From an uncultured Hyphomicrobiales bacterium (GTDB taxonomy: Bacteria > Pseudomonadota > Alphaproteobacteria > Rhizobiales > Ancalomicrobiaceae), in the NCBI GenBank assembly GCA_903930435.1, contig CAIYYN010000031.1, positions 1 to 41,220 on the forward strand: 41,220 bases of DNA, read 5' to 3'. The notes beneath the pieces were generated by a model. It was given only the letters and a program-made list of their open reading frames with translations. It did not search any database and was not told the DNA's origin. Made by a program: the position numbers and the translations under genes. Below are positions 10,184 through 18,182 of the stretch, one piece after another; position 1 is the first letter of the stretch; each line of letters opens with the position of its first letter.

Positions 10184-10498
10184 TCACGAGGCGTAGATGA
10201 AATCCCGTCTCCGACGCAGACCCAGGACCATAAATAAGATGCCGAAAACCAGAAACACCCCCCACACGGGAACTTGAAGGGCTGGTGAAACCACTTGATC
10301 CCAAACCCCCGGCAACATGCGCCGTGCGGTCGCCTGAGCCGAGGCGAGCGACGACGGAGATACGAGGACCCAAAACTGGGCGGTTGATGTCATCACGATC
10401 CGTGTGGCAGCAATCGACTTAATGCCATCCACAACACCGGCGATCACCGCCGCAGCGATGAGCCAGATACCGATAGAGCGACAGATGAAACGCACCAT
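10184..10498 (-). CDS. Small two-helix membrane protein, function unknown
   Basis: About 104 residues from ATG 10498; the open frame reaches 10573, but the extra residues look non-coding. There is a membrane segment near the N-terminus (IGIWLIAAAVIAGVVDGI) and another near the C-terminus (WGVFLVFGILFMVLGL), followed by the basic run RRRR. The region between is likely periplasmic and ends in a Trp/Pro-rich segment (LPGVWDQVV). Similar small proteins are common in rhizobia and carry no experimental function that I can name. It precedes msrA by 48 bases on the same strand. Confidence 0.65.
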   Translation of the reverse strand: MVRFICRSIGIWLIAAAVIAGVVDGIKSIAATRIVMTSTAQFWVLVSPSSLASAQATARRMLPGVWDQVVSPALQVPVWGVFLVFGILFMVLGLRRRRDFIYAS

Positions 10499-10585
10499 TG
10501 TCAGACGCCTGTAACAATCGCTGGGATTAGGTCCTCGGCTGAGGCCGGGGATGAGAGATGTTCCATCACTCATTTTCTCTCTAGT

Positions 10586-10714
10586 CTAGCACACCACCAG
10601 CCGACCGTAAGGGCCTTCGTGGGTCTGGCTGGAGATGTGTCGGGCCTGCCACCGGAGCGGCATTTTGTGAAATCGCAGCCACTTGCCGTCTTCGGTCTTG
10701 CCGTCGCCGGTCAA
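10586..10714 (-). CDS. Possible very small gene or gene remnant
   Basis: In the gap between the membrane-protein gene and maeB, one minus-strand frame has coding-like codon use (roughly 80% G/C at third positions by eye) up to a TAG at 10586. The peptide has segments such as KTEDGKWLRFHKMPLRWQAR. No ATG opens it cleanly. A TTG at 10714 has GGAG four bases upstream and would give 42 residues; the frame stays open further upstream into maeB. I do not recognise it. It may be the tail of a decayed gene. Confidence 0.25.
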   Translation of the reverse strand: MTGDGKTEDGKWLRFHKMPLRWQARHISSQTHEGPYGRLVVC

Positions 10715-10826
10715 AATGCTCCATAGGTCGATGAGGCAGGCACGGTTCGCCTGCGAGCATCGAGAGACCGCGACCCTGCACCCATGCGCTTCGGTGCTTC
10801 CGGTCAAAGCGACGGAGATGGTGACA

Positions 10827-13157
10827 ATGGACGTGCATCCAAACGATTCCAGCAATGATCCGACGGATCCGGTTGCCCGCGCGCATGAACTCGCTGAGGC
10901 CGCGCTGTTCTTCCATCGGTATCCGCGACCCGGCAAGCTGGAAATCCAGGCGACAAAGCCATTGGGCAACCAGCGCGATCTGGCGCTTGCCTATTCACCT
11001 GGCGTTGCCGCACCCTGCCTCGAAATCGCGTCCAATCCGGAGACTGCTGCCGATTACACGGCGCGGGCCAATCTTGTGGGTGTTGTCTCCAATGGCACGG
11101 CGGTGCTCGGGCTTGGCAATATCGGGCCGCTGGCGTCCAAGCCGGTGATGGAAGGCAAGGCGGTTCTGTTCAAGAAATTCGCCGGGATCGATGTGTTCGA
11201 CATCGAAGTCGCAGAAAACCGGATCGAGCAGCTGGTCGATGTCGTGGCCGCGCTGGAGCCGACCTTCGGCGGGATCAATCTGGAAGACATCAAGGCACCG
11301 GAATGCTTCGAGGTGGAGCGTCTGCTGCGCGAGCGGATGAAGATCCCGGTCTTTCATGATGACCAGCATGGAACCGCAATCATCGTGTCCGCCGCCGTGC
11401 TGAACGCGATGGAACTGTCGGGCAAGAAACTGTCCGAGGTGAAGATTGTCGCGTCCGGTGCAGGCGCGGCGGCGCTCGCCTGTCTCAATCTGCTGGTCTC
11501 GCTCGGCGCGCAACGCAAGAACATCTGGGTCTCGGATCTGGAAGGCGTCGTCTATGTCGGGCGCGAAAAGCTCATGGATCGCTGGAAGGATCCGTACGCC
11601 CAGGAAACGGACAAGCGGACTCTTGGCGAGATCATCGACGGGGCAGATGTGTTCCTCGGGCTGTCGGCAGCGGGCGTCCTGAAGCCGGACATGGTGGCGC
11701 GCATGGGCGAAAAGCCGCTCATCATGGCGCTCGCCAATCCCAATCCGGAAATCATGCCGGAGGAGGCCCGCGCGGTTCGCCCGGATGCGATGATCTGCAC
11801 GGGGCGATCGGATTTCCCCAATCAGGTCAACAATGTGCTGTGCTTCCCCTATATCTTCCGGGGCGCGCTCGATGTGGGCGCGACGGCCATTGACGAAAGC
11901 ATGAAGATGGCCGCCGTCAAGGCGATTGCGGCGCTGGCCCGCGAGGAGCCGTCAGACGTCGTCGCGCGCGCCTATGGTGGCGTTACGCACCTGTTCGGAC
12001 CGCAATATCTGATCCCGTCGCCGTTCGACCAGCGTCTGATCCTGCGTATTGCGCCTGCCGTTGCCAAGGCGGCGATGGATGCGGGCATCGCGACCCGGCC
12101 GATCACGGATTTTGATGCCTATCTCGACCGGCTGAACCGCTTCGTGTTCCGCTCCGGCTTTGTCATGAAGCCGATGACGGCGGCGGCCAAGGAACTGGCG
12201 ACCAAGTCGCGCATCATCTACGCCGATGGTGAGGACGAGCGGGTTCTCCGGGCGGCGCAGGTCCTGATCGAGGATGGCATCGCCACGCCGATCCTGATCG
12301 GGCGTCCCTCAGTCATCGATACGCGGCTGGAGCGCTATGGCCTCAAGATCCGGGCCAATCAGGACTTCGAGATTGTCGATCCGGCGTCCGACCCGCGATT
12401 CAAGGACTATGTCGATCTTTATTTTGCCAAGGTCGGGCGCAAGGGGGTCAGTCCGGATGCCGCCAAGACGATCGTGCGCACCAATTCGACGGTGATTGCT
12501 GCGCTGGCGGTCGAGCGCGGCGATGTGGATGCGCTGATTTGCGGGCTGGACGGACGGTTCGAGCGGCACCGGCGCACGGTGCTTGATGTGATCGGGGTTG
12601 CCTCGAGCGATCATGACCTCTCCGCTGTCTCGATGCTGATCAATTCCACGGGCACCTATTTCCTGACGGACACTTACGTCACGAATGATCCCTCGCCCGT
12701 CGAGATTGCCAACGCCACGATACTTGCGGCAGGGCATATCCGCCGCTTCGGCCTTGAACCCAAGGCGGCGCTCCTGTCCGCTTCGAACTTCGGCTCGCGG
12801 GATATTCCGTCGGCGGAGAAAATGCGGAAGGTTCTGGAGATCTTGCGGGAGCGTGCGCCCGATCTCGAGGTCGATGGCGAAATGCACGGTGATGCGGCGC
12901 TGGCAAGCGTCTTCCGCGAGAAGTCGATGCCGAATTCGGCCTTGAAAGGCGAGGCCAACCTGCTCGTCTTCCCGACGCTCGACAGCGCGCATATCACGAT
13001 GTCGATCATCCGGGCGATGACGGATGCCCTGCATGTGGGGCCAATCCTGCTCGGTGCAGCCAAGCCCGCCCATATACTGACACCGGCCGTGACCTCGCGC
13101 GGCGTTGTCAACATGTCGACGCTGGCTGCCGTCGAGGCGGCCAGTCGCAAGGGCTGA
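10827..13157 (+). CDS. maeB: NADP-dependent malic enzyme with C-terminal phosphotransacetylase-like domain
   Basis: 776 residues, the MaeB multidomain type. It decarboxylates malate to pyruvate with reduction of NADP and supplies pyruvate and NADPH during growth on organic acids. Start: ATG 10827 is preferred over ATG 10818 because GGAG (10814-10817) is nine bases from the former and almost touches the latter. The malic domain is first ([11 protein letters not shown], then HDDQHGTA), followed by a Rossmann NAD(P) domain with [13 protein letters not shown]. From about residue 440 there is a phosphotransacetylase-like domain ([14 protein letters not shown]), which in known MaeB proteins is regulatory (acetyl-CoA sensing) and not catalytic. 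Two hairpins follow its stop. Confidence 0.94.
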   Translation: MDVHPNDSSNDPTDPVARAHELAEAALFFHRYPRPGKLEIQATKPLGNQRDLALAYSPGVAAPCLEIASNPETAADYTARANLVGVVSNGTAVLGLGNIGPLASKPVMEGKAVLFKKFAGIDVFDIEVAENRIEQLVDVVAALEPTFGGINLEDIKAPECFEVERLLRERMKIPVFHDDQHGTAIIVSAAVLNAMELSGKKLSEVKIVASGAGAAALACLNLLVSLGAQRKNIWVSDLEGVVYVGREKLMDRWKDPYAQETDKRTLGEIIDGADVFLGLSAAGVLKPDMVARMGEKPLIMALANPNPEIMPEEARAVRPDAMICTGRSDFPNQVNNVLCFPYIFRGALDVGATAIDESMKMAAVKAIAALAREEPSDVVARAYGGVTHLFGPQYLIPSPFDQRLILRIAPAVAKAAMDAGIATRPITDFDAYLDRLNRFVFRSGFVMKPMTAAAKELATKSRIIYADGEDERVLRAAQVLIEDGIATPILIGRPSVIDTRLERYGLKIRANQDFEIVDPASDPRFKDYVDLYFAKVGRKGVSPDAAKTIVRTNSTVIAALAVERGDVDALICGLDGRFERHRRTVLDVIGVASSDHDLSAVSMLINSTGTYFLTDTYVTNDPSPVEIANATILAAGHIRRFGLEPKAALLSASNFGSRDIPSAEKMRKVLEILRERAPDLEVDGEMHGDAALASVFREKSMPNSALKGEANLLVFPTLDSAHITMSIIRAMTDALHVGPILLGAAKPAHILTPAVTSRGVVNMSTLAAVEAASRKG

Positions 13158-13178
13158 CATCGGGATTCGAGAAAGACA

Positions 13179-13211
13179 GCCGGACTGGTGCCTGGCGTGG
13201 CACGGTCCGGC
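13179..13211 (+). terminator. Strong hairpin after maeB
   Basis: GCCGGAC (13179-13185) pairs with GTCCGGC (13205-13211). After a small internal loop, GTGCC (13188-13192) pairs with GGCAC (13199-13203), around a six-base loop. It begins 21 bases past the maeB stop. There is no T-run, so it is either a rho-assisted terminator or an mRNA-stabilising hairpin. Confidence 0.45.
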
Positions 13212-13217
13212 ATCCAA

Positions 13218-13233
13218 CGCCCCGCCAGGGGCG
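13218..13233 (+). terminator. Second hairpin after maeB
   Basis: CGCCCC-gcca-GGGGCG, a perfect six-pair GC stem with a four-base loop, seven bases beyond the previous hairpin. It also lacks a T-run. Two stacked hairpins in a row suggest a real 3' end of the maeB transcript. Confidence 0.4.
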
Positions 13234-13423
13234 GCGATAGTTGGGTACTGGACATCGGCAAATTTTTGGGCACGTTAGGCGCCTGTGTCGCGCTTGACAC
13301 GACAAAAGCCACCTGCCCGCCCTTGAACTGACATCTCCTTTATAACGGAACCGGCACTCGCGAGGACACGATCGTGCAGTGGAGACGCTCCAATGGCGGG
13401 AATGCACCCACAGATACGAGTAG

Positions 13424-13627
13424 CTAGGATCACCGGGGCGTGCTGAACGACAACGAACGTTCGTCAACCAGATCCTCCTGTCGAAAATGTCTGACAGTGG
13501 CGATTCCTGGTCGATCGTTCTGACCGACCAGGACGCGGCAGTCGGCCTGCTGTTCGGAGGAAATACGACCTATTCCTTTGCCAACAAATCGACAAGGTGA
13601 TCAGCGCTGGGGATCGCCTTCGTTTGA
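13424..13627 (+). pseudogene. Remnant of a chymotrypsin-like serine protease C-terminus
   Basis: Between a TAG at 13421 and a TGA at 13625, a decayed protein tail can be read. From 13460 the frame gives FVNQILLSKMSDSGDSW, then SIVLTDQDAAVGLLFGG and NTTYSFANK. It then needs two single-base frame changes (about 13588 and 13603) to continue as IDKVIS and finish as LGIAFV at the TGA. The GDS core followed by an 'AVGLLFGG' strand and a 'FANPI..VL..LGI' end is typical of trypsin/Nal1-like proteases, with the second Gly of GDSG replaced by Trp. Only the last 60 or so residues survive. A possible further fragment (VARITGA) is readable in another frame near 13411-13434. Confidence 0.5.
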
Positions 13628-13679
13628 TCCTGCGGGCAAAACGCGTGTTGACGCAGTGTCCGGTTTGACCTTCCATGGG

Positions 13680-13702
13680 CAGGATCAGGATCAGGATCAG
13701 GA
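13680..13702 (+). repeat. Hexamer tandem repeat (CAGGAT, 3.8 units) before the YafY-type regulator
   Basis: The six-base unit caggat is repeated almost four times without error and ends 12 bases before the ATG of the next gene, immediately ahead of its ribosome site GGGAGA (13705-13710). Each unit also contains an AGGA core that resembles a ribosome-binding site. Confidence 0.85.
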
Positions 13703-13714
13703 ACGGGAGAGTGG

Positions 13715-14410
13715 ATGTCACGGGCGGCGCGACTGCTTGATCTGATGCAGATCCTCAGACGGCATCGGCGTCCGGTCAGCGGGGCCACGCTTGCTACCGA
13801 GCTCGGGATCAGCTTGCGCACGCTCTACCGTGATATCGCGACATTGCAGGCTGAGGGTGCTGACATAGAGGGCGAGCCGGGACTCGGTTACGTGCTGAGG
13901 CCCGGCTTCCTGCTACCGCCGTTGATGTTGTCAGCTGATGAGATCGAGGCCCTTGCATTGGGCAGTCGATGGGTGGCGGAACGGTCGGATGATCGTCTCG
14001 CCATGGCCGCCCGGAACGCCCTGGCAAAGCTCTCGGCTGTTCTGCCGCGCGACGTCGCTGACTCGCTCGATCAGTCCGGCCTCATGATGGCGGCACGACC
14101 AGACACTCCAGACGTTCGCATTGACCTTGCGGTCGTCAGGCAGGCGATCCGGGCGGAACACAAGCTTGACATCGCCTATGCCGACCAGGCCGGGGTCGTG
14201 ACTGACCGCACGATCTGGCCATTGGCACTCGCCTTTTTCGATCATGTGCGGGTGATCGTCGCCTGGTGCGAATTGCGTGGGGGATTCCGGCATTTTCGCG
14301 CAGATCGGATCTCACGGATCGTTGCAACGTCAAAGCGCTATCCGCAGCGACGGCTGTCGCTTCTCGCTGAGTGGCGTCGGCAGGAAGGGATTGACGAAAA
14401 TCGGCTCTGA
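13715..14410 (+). CDS. YafY-family (HTH-WYL) transcriptional regulator
   Basis: 231 residues. The N-terminal winged helix-turn-helix (about 1-60) reads SRAARLLDLMQILRR, then the recognition helix SLRTLYRDIATL, the classic HTH_11 pattern. A WYL-type domain follows (about 135-215) with IWPLALAFFDHVRVIVAWCE and FRADRI. WYL regulators sense an unknown ligand; the YafY subtype is often placed next to a small VOC-fold gene, as here. The ATG 13715 has GGGAGA five bases upstream. A 23-base tandem repeat adjoins this ribosome site. It is probably the local regulator of the VOC gene 67 bases downstream. Confidence 0.9.
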   Translation: MSRAARLLDLMQILRRHRRPVSGATLATELGISLRTLYRDIATLQAEGADIEGEPGLGYVLRPGFLLPPLMLSADEIEALALGSRWVAERSDDRLAMAARNALAKLSAVLPRDVADSLDQSGLMMAARPDTPDVRIDLAVVRQAIRAEHKLDIAYADQAGVVTDRTIWPLALAFFDHVRVIVAWCELRGGFRHFRADRISRIVATSKRYPQRRLSLLAEWRRQEGIDENRL

Positions 14411-14477
14411 TCAATGCTGACATTTTTTGACAGTATGACGCGATACACCGGTGGCGTTCCACACACGGAGAAACGCC

Positions 14478-14846
14478 ATGCAATCCCTTGATTTCACAAT
14501 CCTCTATGTTGCCGATGTCAGCCGCAGCGTCGAGTTCTACACGACATTCCTAGAGCGTCCGCCAATCGAGCAGTCGCCAACCTTTGCCATGTTCGGATTT
14601 GCCAATGGGGTCATGTTTGGCCTCTGGCAGAAGGACGGCGTTGTTCCCTCTGTCACGGCAAAAGCCGGGGGCAGTGAACACGCCTTTGTCGTCGGCGACA
14701 AGGATGAGGTCAACGCGCATCACCGGCGCTGGGTGCGACTTGGCCATGAGATCGGTCAGCCGCCGCAAGAGCTTGATTTCGGCTATTCTGCCGTGCTGCT
14801 GGACCCGGACGGTCATCGCATACGGGTCATGAAGCCGGGCGGGTGA
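14478..14846 (+). CDS. VOC-fold (glyoxalase/bleomycin-resistance superfamily) protein
   Basis: 122 residues; ATG 14478 with GGAG seven bases upstream is preferred over the longer frame from 14451. The two beta-alpha-beta-beta-beta modules of the VOC fold are visible: FTILYVADVSRSVEFYTTFL at the start, and the second module ending YSAVLLDPDGHRIRV, with the terminal DPDGH pattern common to this fold. Members are metal-dependent lyases, dioxygenases or antibiotic-binding proteins; the sequence does not decide which. The upstream YafY-type regulator suggests that it is induced by a small molecule. Its stop lies 119 bases before the RNase D start. Confidence 0.88.
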   Translation: MQSLDFTILYVADVSRSVEFYTTFLERPPIEQSPTFAMFGFANGVMFGLWQKDGVVPSVTAKAGGSEHAFVVGDKDEVNAHHRRWVRLGHEIGQPPQELDFGYSAVLLDPDGHRIRVMKPGG

Positions 14847-14965
14847 TAAGACCTTCTTCATCGCGCTTGCGAATGGCCGGAAATGTCATTCGCAAGCGCG
14901 GTCGCATCGTGCTATCGGTTCCGGCCTATCGCGCACCCGAGCGCCTGCCGAACGAGACAGACCTG

Positions 14966-15586
14966 ATGACCATTCGCTACCACGACCAGGATATCGCCGC
15001 CGCTGACCTTGCCCGCTATACCGATAGCGTCGCCATTGACACCGAGACCATGGGTCTCAATCCACATCGTGACCGGCTGTGCGTTGTGCAACTGTCACCG
15101 GGCGATGGGTCGGCGGATGTGATCAAGATCGCCAAGGGCCAGACGCGCGCGCCCAACCTGGAGGCGCTGCTGACCAATCCGGCCATCACGAAGATCTTTC
15201 ATTTCGCCCGCTTTGACATCGGCGTGCTCTATCACACCTTCGGGATCACGGTCGCACCGGTCTATTGCACGAAGGTGGCGTCCAAGCTGACGCGGACCTA
15301 CACCGACCGGCATGGGTTGAAGGACCTGACGCGCGACCTGATCGGCGTCGACCTGTCCAAGCAGCAGCAAAGCTCGGATTGGGGCGCGGATACGCTGACC
15401 GAAGCCCAGATGGCCTATGCGGCGTCCGATGTGCTCTATCTGCACGAGCTGCGCGCCAAGCTCAACGTTGTGCTCGAACGCGAGGAGCGCAGCGACCTGG
15501 CGGCAGCGTGTTTTGCATTTCTGCCGACGAAAGCGCGGCTCGATTTGCTTGGCTGGGATGAAACGGATATTCTCGATCACAGCTGA
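14966..15586 (+). CDS. Short RNase D-type 3'-5' exonuclease (DEDDy)
   Basis: 206 residues from ATG 14966; the frame is open back to 14843, but the upstream residues are not family-like. It is the exonuclease domain only, without the HRDC domains of E. coli RNase D (about 375 residues); this short form is normal in rhizobia. Catalytic acids are visible: Asp25 and Glu27 in IDTETMG, Asp84 in HFARFDIG, and Tyr151/Asp155 in YAASDVLYL, which makes it the DEDDy subtype. Its role is 3' trimming of structured RNAs. A 239-base gap without genes follows before lptC. Confidence 0.88.
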   Translation: MTIRYHDQDIAAADLARYTDSVAIDTETMGLNPHRDRLCVVQLSPGDGSADVIKIAKGQTRAPNLEALLTNPAITKIFHFARFDIGVLYHTFGITVAPVYCTKVASKLTRTYTDRHGLKDLTRDLIGVDLSKQQQSSDWGADTLTEAQMAYAASDVLYLHELRAKLNVVLEREERSDLAAACFAFLPTKARLDLLGWDETDILDHS

Positions 15587-15825
15587 CGGTGCGATGTGGC
15601 CAAATTGCAAATCGTCTGCACTGATTTTATTAACAACTCACGCGGATACTTGGCATCTGCCGAAATGTATCCACATTAGTCATCGTTGGCTTGGCGGGGG
15701 CGCTGGCGAACGGTCGGTACGCTGATTGTAAACGTGGACCGGTTCGGATGCGTGCTTGGGCAACGCGACATCTGGCTGATCGCGACTGACGTATAGTGTG
15801 TTTTGGAGCCGAGGGTGCGCCTTTT

Positions 15826-16632
15826 ATGCCCGATCTCGCGAAGGATGTGCGGTTGAGCCCTGCCACGATGCGTGTGCCGGGAGATAGGCATCTGCCGCCG
15901 CCGCCAACGCCTGTAACCAGACCGCCCAGACATCCTCGGCAAGAGGCAATCGAACTGGCAACGGGCGATCCGAGGATGATTGCGGAGCGGGCACGCGCCA
16001 AGGCTGCCGCAGGACGTCATTCAAGGTTTGTCCGCCTGGCCAAGATCGGTCTGCCGATCATCGGCGTCCTCATCGCTAGTGTCGTGCTGGGACGCTATTG
16101 GCTTGTGACGCGCTTCGCCGGATTGAACCTGCCAACAGTGCTGTTTTCCAAGAATGGACTGACAATGGTCGAGCCGCGCATGACCGGACGCAGCCGGGAC
16201 CGGGCCTACGACATTGGCGCCACGCGCGCCACACAGGACTTTTCAAGTCCCAAGGTGTTCAATCTTGAGCAATTGTCCGGGCGGGTCGAAATGTCCGACA
16301 CAAGCTGGGCGAAGATCGAATCGCGGACCGGTGTCTATGATGGCAATACCGACGGGATGACGCTCAAGGGGGCCGTAATGGTCACGACGTCGACAGGCTA
16401 CGTACTCCGGGGTGAAGATGCCGACATCGAATTGAGCAAGGGTAATATGAAGACCGACAACCCCGTTCATATTGTGGGGCCGACGGGTTGGCTTGACGCG
16501 GGTGCGGCGCGTGTTACCGATGGCGGCTCAACGATTCAGTTTTCGAAGGGCGTCCATATGACCATCCGATCTGAGTCCGTTCCGCCACTCCCGGGGCTCG
16601 ACCGGCCCATAGGTACGGAAACCGCGCAATGA
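15826..16632 (+). CDS. lptC: LPS export protein LptC
   Basis: About 268 residues from ATG 15826, with GAGGG ten bases upstream; a GTG at 15796 would add ten residues. It has a long cytoplasmic N-terminus rich in Pro and Arg, a single membrane helix near residues 73-90 (IGLPIIGVLIASVVLG), then a periplasmic LptC beta-jellyroll (SGRVEMSDTSWAKIESRTGVY). It bridges the LptB2FG transporter to LptA in the periplasm. The N-terminal extension is longer than in E. coli LptC (191 residues) but usual for alphaproteobacteria. The stop overlaps the lptA start (ATGA, 16629-16632). Confidence 0.88.
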   Translation: MPDLAKDVRLSPATMRVPGDRHLPPPPTPVTRPPRHPRQEAIELATGDPRMIAERARAKAAAGRHSRFVRLAKIGLPIIGVLIASVVLGRYWLVTRFAGLNLPTVLFSKNGLTMVEPRMTGRSRDRAYDIGATRATQDFSSPKVFNLEQLSGRVEMSDTSWAKIESRTGVYDGNTDGMTLKGAVMVTTSTGYVLRGEDADIELSKGNMKTDNPVHIVGPTGWLDAGAARVTDGGSTIQFSKGVHMTIRSESVPPLPGLDRPIGTETAQ

Positions 16633-17249
16633 TCATTGGCATAGCCCTTTTCACTCGCACCTTCTCCCGGCTCATACTTGCCCTCGTGATGGTCGGTGCC
16701 CTGCCAATCATGGACGCGCAGGCAGCTGAAACGACGGGAACGACGGCCTTCAAGGGATTCGGTAATAACAAGGAGCCGATCCAGATCGACGCCGGCAATA
16801 TGGGTGTGGCGACGGCGGATCAAACGGTCACCTTCACCGATAACGTTGTCGTGCGCCAGAAAGACACCAGCATGGTGACGCAGCAGCTGAAGGTGTTCTA
16901 CGACAATTCCCCGCAAGCACAGGCCAAGGCCCAGGCGACCGAAGCGTCGCCGACCACGCCAAATGCCCAGTTGCGCCGGTTCGAGGCCTCGGGTGGCCTG
17001 AAGATCACCGAACCCGATCAGACCGTGACAGGCGATAGCGGCTGGTTCGACATAGCCGCGCAAAAGGCCGAAGTGACGGGACATGTGGTTCTGACGCAGG
17101 CCAAGAATGTGGCGCGCGGATCGCGGTTGCTGGTCAACCTGAAGACGGGCGAATACAAGCTCGAAGGCGGTGGACCGGCGGGTCGCGTTCAGCTGCTGAT
17201 TGATCCGGCTGCCAAGGATGCGACCGGCGCACAGGTGAAGCCGAAGTGA
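16629..17249 (+). CDS. lptA: LPS periplasmic bridge protein LptA (OstA family)
   Basis: 206 residues with a signal peptide: basic N-terminus, hydrophobic ILALVMVGALPIM, and cleavage likely near AQA (about residue 32). The mature part is the OstA repeat beta-jellyroll (PIQIDAGNMGVATADQTVTF, then FEASGGLKITEPD, WFDIAAQKAEVTG). It polymerises head to tail and shuttles lipopolysaccharide across the periplasm. It is translationally coupled to lptC (ATGA overlap) and to lptB (GTGA overlap), so the three genes form one operon. A Gln/Ala/Thr-rich insert near residues 95-110 departs from the fold and is probably a loop. Confidence 0.9.
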   Translation: MIIGIALFTRTFSRLILALVMVGALPIMDAQAAETTGTTAFKGFGNNKEPIQIDAGNMGVATADQTVTFTDNVVVRQKDTSMVTQQLKVFYDNSPQAQAKAQATEASPTTPNAQLRRFEASGGLKITEPDQTVTGDSGWFDIAAQKAEVTGHVVLTQAKNVARGSRLLVNLKTGEYKLEGGGPAGRVQLLIDPAAKDATGAQVKPK

Positions 17250-18007
17250 CATTCGACATGCAGACGGGCAGCCAAGACAGCGACATAGAAGGGCTCGTCG
17301 TCGAGGAGATCGGCAAATCCTATCGCCGCCGGCGCGTTGTCAAGACCGTGAGCCTCAGGGTCCAACGTGGCGAAGCAGTCGGGCTGCTCGGGCCGAACGG
17401 AGCGGGCAAGACGACGGTTTTCTACATGATCACCGGCGTCGTGCGACCGGATTTCGGGCATATCCGACTGGACGGGTTTGATATCACGGGCTTGCCCATG
17501 TATCGCCGCGCCCGCCTCGGGATCGGCTATCTGCCGCAGGAGGCCTCGATCTTTCGCGGGCTGACCGTCGAGCAGAACATCATGGCCGTGCTGGAAATGA
17601 CGGTGCCGGACCGAACCGAGCGCAAGCATGATCTCGAGCGCTTGCTGAACGAATTCCGCATCGAGCATCTGGCCAAGGCACCCTCCATTGCGCTGTCCGG
17701 CGGAGAACGCCGACGCTGCGAGATCGCGCGCGCGCTCGCCAGCCGGCCATCGTTCATGCTGCTCGACGAGCCGTTCGCCGGTATTGACCCGATCGCTGTG
17801 GGGGAGATCCACGCCATTGTCCGGCACCTGACCCAGCGCGGCATCGGCGTGCTCATCACCGACCATAATGTGCGGGAAACCCTGGGGCTGATCGACCGGG
17901 CGACCATCATTGCGGCCGGTCAGGTGCTGACCGAGGGATCACCGCTGGAAATCGTGGATAATCCGGATGTACGGCGTCTTTACCTTGGCGAGCAATTTAG
18001 CCTGTGA
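17246..18007 (+). CDS. lptB: LPS export ABC transporter ATPase LptB
   Basis: 253 residues if the GTG at 17246 is used (it overlaps the lptA TGA); ATG 17258 is an alternative. It is the cytoplasmic ATPase that powers LPS extraction with LptF and LptG. Walker A GPNGAGKTT at 49-57, signature LSGGERRR, Walker B FMLLDEPFAGIDP, switch histidine in ITDHN, and the LptB-typical end YLGEQFSL. In this gene order (lptC-lptA-lptB-rpoN) it is unmistakably LptB and not an amino-acid transporter ATPase of the LivG type, which it resembles. rpoN follows after 175 bases. Confidence 0.95.
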   Translation: MTFDMQTGSQDSDIEGLVVEEIGKSYRRRRVVKTVSLRVQRGEAVGLLGPNGAGKTTVFYMITGVVRPDFGHIRLDGFDITGLPMYRRARLGIGYLPQEASIFRGLTVEQNIMAVLEMTVPDRTERKHDLERLLNEFRIEHLAKAPSIALSGGERRRCEIARALASRPSFMLLDEPFAGIDPIAVGEIHAIVRHLTQRGIGVLITDHNVRETLGLIDRATIIAAGQVLTEGSPLEIVDNPDVRRLYLGEQFSL

Positions 18008-18182
18008 ACGGCATTGCGGCGGGCGCTATGACTGCGTAAGCTGTCCTAGGCAAGAATCGGACCAATTTTTCCGTATCCCGTGCCGAGATAAATAGCGATA
18101 TCAAAAATCGTTATGACCCCTGTTGTAGAAACGAATTTGCGCAGTCGACAGCGCAGACTGACGGAAGGTTGACGGTCGATCC

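Noticed and set aside
13198-13215. TGGCACG, a possible -24 element of a sigma-54 promoter
   Set aside because: The downstream -12 element (TTGC at the right spacing) is absent, and the bases belong to the maeB hairpin.
12309-13217. A 302-codon minus-strand frame opposite maeB
   Set aside because: The composition is Arg/His-rich without motifs; it is a codon-bias shadow of maeB.
14427-14450. TTGACA as a -35 box for the VOC gene
   Set aside because: No -10-like hexamer lies 16-18 bases downstream.
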